Under the pieces are notes generated by a model. The model searched no databases and had not been told where the DNA came from. It was given only the letters and a program-made list of their open reading frames with translations. Of a stretch of DNA of 9,000 nucleotides, positions 1-5,764 are shown piece by piece; within the stretch, counting starts at the first letter, position 1, and the number at the start of each line of letters is the position of its first letter. A program made the position numbers and the translations under genes. This DNA is from Pseudomonadota bacterium (GTDB lineage Bacteria > Pseudomonadota > Alphaproteobacteria > Acetobacterales > Acetobacteraceae). The stretch spans positions 1 through 9,000 of the forward strand of contig JAFADX010000331.1 in assembly GCA_023424475.1 (NCBI GenBank). Reading direction: 5' to 3'.

Positions 1-1
1 C

Positions 2-238
2 CTCTACATCGCGCGCGCCGAGGAAGGGGCCGGGGGCGAGGACTGGCTCGGCAACGCCCAGATCACGCCCGGCAACGCCGTTCTGGTGCGTGCGCCGCCC
101 GGGCAGGGTTGCCTGTTCGACATCCGCGTCGTCTACATTGGCGGCAGGAACGAGGACCGTCCCGGAGTTGACCTGTGCGCCGCCGGCGAAGTGCGTTTCG
201 AAGGTGGGAAGGCCCCGGCAGGCTCCTCGGCGCGTTGA
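2..238 (+). CDS. Small hypothetical protein, 3' part only (paralogue of the next gene)
   Basis: The reading frame is open at the left edge and ends at TGA 236-238, so only the last 78 residues are visible. They contain CLFDIRVVYIGGRNEDRPGV followed by DLC, with two cysteines about 25 residues apart. The tail after the second Cys is Gly/Pro/Ser-rich. The same pattern (Pro-Gly, then C-x2-D-h-R-h-x-[YF]-x-x-G-R-x-[ED]-x-R-x-G-x-D-L-C) recurs in the next gene, so the two are paralogues. The paired cysteines suggest a disulfide in an exported protein, but the N-terminus that would show a signal peptide lies outside the window. I cannot assign a function. The frame is supported by the alignment with the neighbour rather than by a visible start. 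Confidence 0.7.
   Translation, partial: LYIARAEEGAGGEDWLGNAQITPGNAVLVRAPPGQGCLFDIRVVYIGGRNEDRPGVDLCAAGEVRFEGGKAPAGSSAR
164..167 (+). promoter_or_regulatory. Ribosome binding site deciding the GTG start at 175
   Basis: GGAG lies 7 nt before GTG 175. The alternative in-frame starts at TTG 235 and GTG 244 have no comparable purine-rich site at the right distance, and would remove the basic n-region of the signal peptide. Confidence 0.5.
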
Positions 239-558
239 CGCTCGTGGCCGCGGCGCTGCCGCCGATGCCGGCAGCCGCGCAGGACCGGCACGCCCGCCCC
301 TTCATGCTGATGAACCTCGGCCCCGCGACGGTGGTGAGCGTCGAGCTCTCCGCCGCCGGGCAGGGGCAATACGGCGCCTCCCTCATCGGCCGGGTCGAGC
401 TGCCGGCCGGCAGCGCGCTGCACCTGACGCCGCCTTCCCGGATGGATTGCCGCGCCGACCTGCGAATCCGCTTCGAGGACGGCCGCACCGACGAACGCGC
501 CGGCGAGGACCTCTGCCGGGCGCAGCACATCATCCGCGTTTCCTCCGCGCCCCGCTGA
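175..558 (+). CDS. Small exported hypothetical protein with signal peptide
   Basis: This 127-residue protein begins with an Arg-rich segment (MRRRRSAFRR), then a hydrophobic stretch (LLGALTLVAAALPPMP) and an Ala-rich end (AAAQ). This is a plausible Sec-type signal peptide cleaved near residue 36; the arginines do not fit a proper twin-arginine motif. The mature part of about 90 residues has the two-cysteine pattern of the preceding gene (CRADLRIRFEDGRTDERAG, then DLC) and looks all-beta. With the GTG start its first 64 bases overlap the 3' end of that gene in another frame, so the signal peptide is encoded over the paralogue's Gly/Pro tail. The stop lies 16 bp before the transferase gene, so co-transcription is likely. 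The function is unknown; a periplasmic or secreted small beta protein is an inference. A TTG start at 235, overlapping the upstream stop as TTGA, is possible but leaves a poor signal peptide. Confidence 0.65.
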   Translation: MRRRRSAFRRWEGPGRLLGALTLVAAALPPMPAAAQDRHARPFMLMNLGPATVVSVELSAAGQGQYGASLIGRVELPAGSALHLTPPSRMDCRADLRIRFEDGRTDERAGEDLCRAQHIIRVSSAPR

Positions 559-574
559 AAGGACCGACACCGCC

Positions 575-2254
575 ATGAGCATCGACTGGACCGCCCGCAC
601 CGGCACGCGCTTCGCCTGCGAGAAGCGCCCCGCCACGGGCACCAAGGGCATGGTCGTGACCAACCATCCCCTCGCCTCCGCCGCCGGCGCCGAGATGCTC
701 GCCGCCGGCGGCAACGCGGTGGATGCGGCGATCGCCGCGCTCTTCGCGCTCACGGTGGTCGAACCGATGATGGTCGGCCTGCTTGGCGGCGGCACGGCGC
801 ATCTGCGGCTCGCGGACGGCACGCACACGATCATCGACGGCATGGCGGCCTGCGCCGCGGCCGCGCGGCCCGACATGTTCACCCCCGCCCAGCCGGACAA
901 TCCCCGCAACATCGAGGCGGTCGGCCGGGTCAACGCGGTGGGCGGCCTGTCGGTGGCGACGCCGGGCAACCTCAAGGCCTGGTGCGAGATGCTGGACCGC
1001 TTCGGCTCCTTCCCACTCGCCGACGTGATGGCGCCGGCGATCCGCCATGCCGAGCGCGGCTACCGCGCCACGCCCTACCTCGCCGAATGCGCCAGGGAAG
1101 CAGCGCCGGACATGGCGAAGGACCCGGCCATCGCCGCGCTCTACGTGCCGGACGGCATGCCGCTGAAGCCCGGGCACCGGGTGGTGCAGTCGGACTACGC
1201 CGGGACGCTGAAGACCATCGCCAGGAACGGCGTCGCCGCGCTGGGCCAGGCGGTCGCCGACGGCATCGCGCGGGCGGGCGGCATCGTCACCGCCGGGGAC
1301 ATCCGCGCCTACCGGACCATCGAGCGCGCGCCGCTGCGCGGCCCCTATCGCGACGTCGAGGTGGTGCTGCCGCCGCCGCCCGCCTCCTCGGGCGTGCATG
1401 TGCTGCAGATGCTGAACATCCTCTCGGGCTACGACCTGCGCGCGATGGGCTTCGGCACCGCCGACACCGCCCACCTGCTGGCGGAATGCCTGAAGATCGC
1501 CTTCGCGGACCGCGCCGCGGCCTCGGGCGACCCTGCCTTCGTGAAGGTGCCGGTCGAGAAGCTGACCTCCCGCGCCTATGCCGATGAGCGCCGCGCGCTG
1601 ATCGACATGGCGCGCGCCCAGGCCTGGGGGCCGGGGGTGGCGCCGGAAAGCCCGAACACCACGCACCTGACCGTCGCCGACGGCGAGGGCCGGATCTGCT
1701 GCTTCACGCAGACCATCAACTCGACCTTCGGTGCACGCTTCATCGTGCACGGCACGGGGATGATCCCGAACAACTACCTCGCCACCTTCGACCCGCGGCC
1801 GGGCAAGGCGCTCTCCATCGCGCCGGGCAAGCGCGTCACCACCTCGATGGCGCCGATGATCGTGCTGCGCGGCGGCAAGCCGGCCTATGCCCTGGGCATG
1901 CCGGGCGGGCTGCGGATCTTCGGCTCGGTCATGCAGGGGATGCTGAACCTCGTCGACCACGGCATGTCGCTGCAGGAGGCGGTGGAGGCGCCGCGCCTCT
2001 GGACCCAGGGCGATGCCCTGGAACTCGAGCCGGCCTTCGGGGAGGAGGTGCGGAAGGACCTCGCCGCCCGCGGCCACGACATCGCCAGCATGCCGCATGT
2101 CGGCGGCGGAATGTGCGCCATCCGCTTCCATGAGGACGGGGTGCTGGAAGGCGCCGCCTGCTGGCGCGCCGACGGCACGGCGATCGGGGTCGGCGGCGGG
2201 CTGGCGCGCGAGGGCGTGCGCTTCTGGCCGGATGCGGCGCAGGCATCGCGCTGA
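575..2254 (+). CDS. Gamma-glutamyltransferase-family Ntn-hydrolase, atypical substrate site
   Basis: This 559-aa protein aligns along its whole length with E. coli GGT, from NAVDAAIAALFAL at the N-terminus through PPPPASSGVHVLQMLNIL, GDPAFVKVPVEKLTSRAYA and GMPGGLRIFGSVMQG. Family members cleave themselves before a Thr that becomes the nucleophile. That Thr is T362 (NTTHLTVAD), giving chains of about 361 and 198 residues. Also kept are N382 (E. coli N411), S424 (S463) and the oxyanion glycines G444-G445. The residues that hold the gamma-glutamyl alpha-carboxylate and amino groups are not kept: E. coli R114 is M90 in a gap-free stretch, D433 is T404, and S462 is T423. There is no signal peptide, so the enzyme is probably cytoplasmic, unlike periplasmic E. 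coli GGT. It is therefore likely an amidohydrolase or acylase with another substrate; the GGT-related oxamate amidohydrolase HpxW is a precedent. The start is ATG 575, with AAAGGA 11 nt upstream. The substrate is not known. Confidence 0.9.
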   Translation: MSIDWTARTGTRFACEKRPATGTKGMVVTNHPLASAAGAEMLAAGGNAVDAAIAALFALTVVEPMMVGLLGGGTAHLRLADGTHTIIDGMAACAAAARPDMFTPAQPDNPRNIEAVGRVNAVGGLSVATPGNLKAWCEMLDRFGSFPLADVMAPAIRHAERGYRATPYLAECAREAAPDMAKDPAIAALYVPDGMPLKPGHRVVQSDYAGTLKTIARNGVAALGQAVADGIARAGGIVTAGDIRAYRTIERAPLRGPYRDVEVVLPPPPASSGVHVLQMLNILSGYDLRAMGFGTADTAHLLAECLKIAFADRAAASGDPAFVKVPVEKLTSRAYADERRALIDMARAQAWGPGVAPESPNTTHLTVADGEGRICCFTQTINSTFGARFIVHGTGMIPNNYLATFDPRPGKALSIAPGKRVTTSMAPMIVLRGGKPAYALGMPGGLRIFGSVMQGMLNLVDHGMSLQEAVEAPRLWTQGDALELEPAFGEEVRKDLAARGHDIASMPHVGGGMCAIRFHEDGVLEGAACWRADGTAIGVGGGLAREGVRFWPDAAQASR

Positions 2255-2281
2255 GCCGCGGATCGCGGCGGCACCGGCCGA

Positions 2282-2308
2282 CCCCGGCGCCGCCCCGGCG
2301 GCCCGGGG
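2282..2308 (+). terminator. Strong GC hairpin after the transferase gene, possible terminator
   Basis: CCCCGG (2282-2287) pairs with CCGGGG (2303-2308), and GCCGC (2289-2293) with GCGGC (2298-2302). This makes an 11-bp stem with one bulged C and a 4-nt loop, 28 nt after the stop. No T-run follows, so it is not a canonical intrinsic terminator. It may act with Rho or stabilise the 3' end. Confidence 0.45.
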
Positions 2309-2347
2309 CAAGTCCTTGGAATCCGCACTGAAGCGCGGCAGTCTTTG

Positions 2348-2376
2348 TTGACACCTGCAAGTCTCGCCCATAGACG
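2348..2376 (+). promoter_or_regulatory. Probable sigma-70-type promoter for the sulfotransferase/trigger-factor unit
   Basis: A perfect TTGACA -35 box (2348-2353) is followed by a 17-nt spacer and a weak -10 box TAGACG (2371-2376). It lies in the least GC-rich stretch of the window, between the hairpin at 2282-2308 and the next start. Transcription would begin near 2383, leaving a leader of about 58 nt. It also rules against extending the sulfotransferase to an upstream TTG at 2345, which would lie before the transcription start. Confidence 0.5.
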
Positions 2377-2440
2377 AAATGGACCTATCGATTCACGCAC
2401 GGCGTGGGGGCGACGCCACAATGGACGGGGTTGTTGCCGC

Positions 2441-3292
2441 ATGTCTGAACGCCTGGAGCTGACGACCTTCTCGGGCCGGCCCTACGAGATCGTCTTCCAG
2501 CCGCCGACCCGTGCCGAAACCTTCTACTGCGTCGCCCTTCACAAGAGCGGCTCGGTGCTGTTCGACAACATCGTGAAGGGTCTCTGCGCCGCGGCGGGCC
2601 AATCCTACCTCGACGTCGAGGGGCAGCTGTTCCGCCAGGGCCTGAACTTCGGCCATTGCGACCATCTGCTGCTCGATTTCTGCGGCCGGCCGGGCTTCGT
2701 CTATTCCGGCTTCCGGGGCCTGTGGCAGCTGATGCTGCTGCGCCGCTTCCGCGCCTCGCGCAAGCTGATGCTGGTGCGGGACCCGCGCGACATCGCGATC
2801 TCCTTCTACCACTCGATGGCCAAGAGCCATTCCCTGCCGGCCGACGGCCCGGTGCGCGAGACCATCATGGGCATGCGCAACGAAGCCGCCGCCAAGGGCC
2901 CGTCCGACTGGGTGCTGCAGGGCGGCGTCGACGGCGTCTTCGCGAACTTCAACAACTACGCGAACGTCACGCGCAGCAAGGCCTCCGGCGAATGGAAGAT
3001 CTACCGCTACGAGGACGTGATCTACACCAAGCTCGACTGGGCCAAGGACATCGCCGCGCGGCTGGAGCTGAACCTGCCCGAGGAACGGATCGCCGCCATC
3101 GTGGCCAAGGAGGACGTCTTCCCCGAGAAGGAAGACCCGACGAAGCACATCCGCCGCGTCCATCCCGGCGGCTTCCGCGAGTCCCTGACGCCGGAGGCCA
3201 TCGCCTACATCGAACGGCGCTGCGCGGGCGCGATGCAGCATTTCGGCTACGCGCCCGAGCCGGCGGCCCAGGCGCCGCAGCAGGTGGCCTGA
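2441..3292 (+). CDS. PAPS-dependent sulfotransferase family protein
   Basis: This 283-aa protein has the sulfotransferase layout. Near the N-terminus a strand and loop (FYCVALHKSGSVLFDN; H34-K35-S36-G37-S38) fit the PAPS 5'-phosphate loop. In the middle LMLVRDPRDIAISFYHSM supplies R113 and S121 for the 3'-phosphate. Near the C-terminus HIRRVHPGGFRESLTPE (G243-G244-F245-R246) occupies the place of the family's G-D-W-[KR] nucleotide-binding loop. The family moves a sulfo group from PAPS to a hydroxyl or amine on sugars, lipids or peptides; the acceptor here is not readable from sequence. No signal peptide is seen, so it is probably cytosolic. ATG 2441 is the first in-frame ATG, with GGACGGGG about 10 nt upstream. 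The stop is 13-25 bp from the trigger-factor-like gene, so the two are almost certainly co-transcribed. The converging glycosyltransferase cluster suggests a surface glycan as acceptor (inference). Confidence 0.85.
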   Translation: MSERLELTTFSGRPYEIVFQPPTRAETFYCVALHKSGSVLFDNIVKGLCAAAGQSYLDVEGQLFRQGLNFGHCDHLLLDFCGRPGFVYSGFRGLWQLMLLRRFRASRKLMLVRDPRDIAISFYHSMAKSHSLPADGPVRETIMGMRNEAAAKGPSDWVLQGGVDGVFANFNNYANVTRSKASGEWKIYRYEDVIYTKLDWAKDIAARLELNLPEERIAAIVAKEDVFPEKEDPTKHIRRVHPGGFRESLTPEAIAYIERRCAGAMQHFGYAPEPAAQAPQQVA

Positions 3293-3317
3293 CGCCGGTG
3301 CCGGCGTGACCGCGCCG

Positions 3318-5135
3318 ATGCAGGTCACCGAGATCCCGGGCGAGGGGCTGCGGCGCGCCTTCGACGTCGTGATCCCGGCCGCCGCGATCGCCGCCCGCTG
3401 CGAGGAACGGCTGGCCGCGATCGCCCGCACCGTGGCCATGCCCGGCTTTCGTCCCGGCCGGGTGCCCGCCGCGGCGGTGAAGGACCGCTACGGCGCGGCC
3501 GTGCTGGCCGAGGTGCTCGAACGCGCGCTGCGCGACAGCAGCCGCCGCGTCGTCACCGAGCGCGGCCTCGTCACGGCGCAGGACCCGAGGATCGAGGTCC
3601 GGCACTTCGCGGAGGGCGCCGACCTGGCCTACCGCATGGATCTCGAGGTGATGCCCGAGGTCCCGCTGCCCGACCTTGCCGCCCTCCGGCTCGAGAAGCT
3701 GGCCGCCGAGCCGACGCCCGAAGCGGTCGAGCAGGCGCTGCTCGCGCTCGCCGCCCGGCACGGCCGGCTGGTCGAGGTCGCGCCGCGCCCCGCCGCGACC
3801 GGGGAGGTCCTGATCTGCGACGTGGAGGGCCGGATCCCGCCCGACCTGCTGCAGAACGGGGCCGCCCTGGGGGCGCGCGCCGGCCGGCCGGGCACTGCGC
3901 CGCTGAAATGGGGCCTCGATGTCTCCCCGGGCCTCGTGCGCGAGATCGCCGGCACCGGCTCCGTCGGGACCCTGCCCTATTTCGACCTGGCGGTGCGCGG
4001 CACGGCGCGGACCGGCGGCTTCATCCGCGTCTTCCCAGGCGCGGCGGCGGGCGTGCCGGCGAAGCCCGGCCAGACCCTGACCCTCTGCCTGCGGGCGGAG
4101 ATCGTCGCCGGCGCGCTGCCCGAGGGCGCGACCGTGCGCCTCGGCTTCAACGAGCGGGCCGGCAACGCCATCCTGAAGGCATCACGCGTCGCGGTCGAAC
4201 CCGGCCCCGGTGAGATGCGCGCAACGATCGCGCTGACCGGGGATCCCGCGCTCGGCCTGGTGCGGCCGTTGCTCGAGATCGGCCTGCCCAGCGGCGCCGC
4301 GGTCGACCTGGTGCTGCGCGTCGGCCCCGCCTGCCTCTTCGAGGGTGCGGAGGAACCCGCCGCGCCGCCCTTCGACGGCGGCACGATGCCCGGCCTGGCG
4401 CTCGAGGTCGGCGGCGGGGGGCCGGTGCCGGGGCTCGCGGCGGCGATCGCGGGCCTTGCGCCCGGGGAAGGCCGCGAGGTGGACATCGTCTATCCGCTCG
4501 ATCATCCGGCGCGGGAACTCGCCGGGCTGCGGGCGCGCTTCTCGATCGCGGCGAGGTCGCTGCGCGTGCGCGAGCGGCGGGAGGTGGACGAGGAGCTCGC
4601 CGGCGCGGCCGGCGTGGCGGACCTCCCGACGCTGCGCGAGCGCGTCCGCGAGTCACTGCGGCGCGACTATGCGCTGCGCAGCCGGCGGATGCTGAAGCGG
4701 GCGCTGCTCGACGCCCTGGCCGCGCAGGTGGACTTCGCCGTGCCCCAGGGCCTCGTCGCGGCCGAGGCGGGGCAGGTCCGCCAGCGCATCCTGGCGGACC
4801 GGCAGGGCGGCACGCCGGAGCCGGAAGAAGCCCTGTCCGCCCGCTGCCGCACCATCGCGGAGCGCCGCGTGAGGCTGCGCCTCCTGCTGACCGAGATCGG
4901 CCGGGCCTGCGGCGTGCAAGTGCCGGTCGAAGAGATGGCGCGCGCGATCCGCCGCGAGGCGGGCCGCTATCCCGGGCAGGAAGAGCAGGTGATCGAGTTC
5001 TACCGCAAGGACGGCGCCGCGGCAGAGGCGCTGCGCGCGCCGCTGCTCGAGGAACGGATCGTGGACTTCATCCTCTCCCGCGCGCAGGTGACGGAGCGCG
5101 CCGTGGACGCGTCGGAACTCCCGGGCCGGGCCTGA
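3318..5135 (+). CDS. tig: Trigger factor paralogue with a ~177-aa domain inserted in its PPIase domain
   Basis: Trigger factor is a ribosome-bound folding chaperone. Residues 1-115 match its ribosome-binding domain, with GFRPGRVP at 43-50, exactly the E. coli position; this favours ATG 3318 over GTG 3306. The FKBP domain starts at about 160 (CDVEGRI, 167-173), breaks, and resumes at PFDGG (351-355), running to about 415. The chaperone C-domain spans 423-600 (EEQVIEFYRKDG, LLEERIVDFILSRAQVTE). Outside the insert the alignment is nearly gap-free, and 605 aa against E. coli 432 is explained by the insert alone. The insert (174-350) is strand-rich, with PLKWGLDVSPG, LPYFDLAVRG and VDLVLRVGPACLFEGA, and resembles beta-sandwich carbohydrate-binding-like modules of alphaproteobacterial surface and phage-tail proteins (my recognition, untested). 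PPIase-site aromatics are partly lost: E. coli F168 is V169, F198 is L373, Y221 is H396; F177 and F233 remain as F352 and F408. It is not beside clpP/clpX/lon, so it is probably a second copy. It follows the sulfotransferase within 25 bp. Confidence 0.88.
   Translation: MQVTEIPGEGLRRAFDVVIPAAAIAARCEERLAAIARTVAMPGFRPGRVPAAAVKDRYGAAVLAEVLERALRDSSRRVVTERGLVTAQDPRIEVRHFAEGADLAYRMDLEVMPEVPLPDLAALRLEKLAAEPTPEAVEQALLALAARHGRLVEVAPRPAATGEVLICDVEGRIPPDLLQNGAALGARAGRPGTAPLKWGLDVSPGLVREIAGTGSVGTLPYFDLAVRGTARTGGFIRVFPGAAAGVPAKPGQTLTLCLRAEIVAGALPEGATVRLGFNERAGNAILKASRVAVEPGPGEMRATIALTGDPALGLVRPLLEIGLPSGAAVDLVLRVGPACLFEGAEEPAAPPFDGGTMPGLALEVGGGGPVPGLAAAIAGLAPGEGREVDIVYPLDHPARELAGLRARFSIAARSLRVRERREVDEELAGAAGVADLPTLRERVRESLRRDYALRSRRMLKRALLDALAAQVDFAVPQGLVAAEAGQVRQRILADRQGGTPEPEEALSARCRTIAERRVRLRLLLTEIGRACGVQVPVEEMARAIRREAGRYPGQEEQVIEFYRKDGAAAEALRAPLLEERIVDFILSRAQVTERAVDASELPGRA
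3837..4367 (+). other. Inserted beta-rich domain within the trigger-factor paralogue (residues 174-350)
   Basis: This in-frame segment sits exactly where E. coli trigger factor has the short loop at about 173-176 in its FKBP domain. Residues 174-194 are an Ala/Gly/Arg-rich linker. Residues 195-344 alternate short hydrophobic strands with Gly/Pro turns, as in a jelly-roll beta sandwich, and the segment ends on V-G-P-x-C-L-F-E-G-A. No catalytic motif is recognised. Base composition matches the rest of the gene, so any fusion has been ameliorated or came from a similar genome. Confidence 0.7.
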
Positions 5136-5726
5136 TCAGCGTTCCCAGACGATCCCGGTCCGCACCACCCGGGCCGGGACGCCGACAGCGAGGCAGCCGG
5201 GCGGGATCTCCCCGGTGACCAGGGAGCGGGCGCCGATCACCGACCCGTCGCCGATCCGGGCGCCCTTGAGGACCTGCACGCCGCGCCCGATCCAGACATG
5301 CTCGCCGAAGACGATGTCCTCGGGCGGGTTGATGCGCTCCCCGGTGGCGGCATCGCGGATCGTGTGGTGGTCGGTGGTGGTGACGCGGATCTCGCTGCTG
5401 AACATGCAGTCGCGTCCCACCGTCAGGGTCGGCCCGTCATGGGCAACGAGTTCGGCGCCATTGAAGGTGCACTCGGTGGCGATGCGGACGGCACCGCCAC
5501 CCTCCACGCGGATCGTCAGGCCGTTGAAGAAGCAGCGGGGCGCGAGCGCCACCTCGCATCCCTCGCCGGCGGTGACGACCAGGCGGCTTCGGGCCCCGAG
5601 CACCTTCGGCCGCCCGAGCCGCACCACCGCCCGCGGACCCGCAATCACGGTGCCTTCCGCCTTCGCCATGACATCGGCATCGACCTCGAGCAGCGCGGAG
5701 GGGTGGGCCCTGATGGTCAGCGGCAT
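5136..5726 (-). CDS. Hexapeptide-repeat acyltransferase (probable O-acetyltransferase)
   Basis: This 196-aa protein has a left-handed parallel beta-helix of imperfect hexapeptide repeats from about residue 25 to 185. The C-terminal part is typical of CysE/LacA/WcaF-type acetyltransferases: DHHTIRD (119-125), with a likely catalytic His at 120 or 121, then HVWIGRGVQVLKGARIGDG (143-161), GSVIGARSLV and the closing PPGCLAVGVPARVVR. The family moves acetyl from acetyl-CoA to a sugar hydroxyl or amino group and works as a trimer in the cytoplasm. It is the last gene of the minus-strand group, 38 bp after the glycosyltransferase, so modification of a glycan made by its neighbours is a fair inference. 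ATG 5726 has a strong GGAGG 6 nt upstream. The frame stays open much further upstream, but that part overlaps the glycosyltransferase and has no protein-like character. Its stop abuts the stop of the trigger-factor gene. Confidence 0.85.
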   Translation of the reverse strand: MPLTIRAHPSALLEVDADVMAKAEGTVIAGPRAVVRLGRPKVLGARSRLVVTAGEGCEVALAPRCFFNGLTIRVEGGGAVRIATECTFNGAELVAHDGPTLTVGRDCMFSSEIRVTTTDHHTIRDAATGERINPPEDIVFGEHVWIGRGVQVLKGARIGDGSVIGARSLVTGEIPPGCLAVGVPARVVRTGIVWER

Positions 5727-5732
5727 CTCCAC

Positions 5733-5737
5733 CCTCC
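5733..5737 (-). promoter_or_regulatory. Ribosome binding site fixing the acetyltransferase start
   Basis: On the minus strand GGAGG, inside a longer purine run at 5740-5727, lies 6 nt before ATG 5726. This decides the start against the much longer open frame that continues upstream. Confidence 0.65.
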
Positions 5738-5764
5738 CCCTGTCGCATCGCGGGGATGCATCGG

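Noticed and set aside
530..2371. 613-codon open frame on the minus strand opposite the GGT-family gene
   Set aside because: It is rich in His/Arg/Gly/Ala with no recognisable motif and lies antisense to a clear family member; long antisense frames are expected at this GC content.
2345..2440. Upstream TTG start for the sulfotransferase
   Set aside because: The extension lies across the TTGACA promoter and has no homologous character; ATG 2441 fits the family's N-terminus.
3306..3317. GTG start four codons before the trigger-factor ATG
   Set aside because: With ATG 3318 the GFRxGxxP signature falls at 43-50 as in E. coli and the protein starts M-Q-V like the family; the GTG remains possible.
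2393..3439. 348-codon minus-strand frame over the sulfotransferase
   Set aside because: Its low-complexity His/Arg/Gly/Ala composition is that of an antisense shadow, and the plus strand carries intact PAPS-binding motifs.
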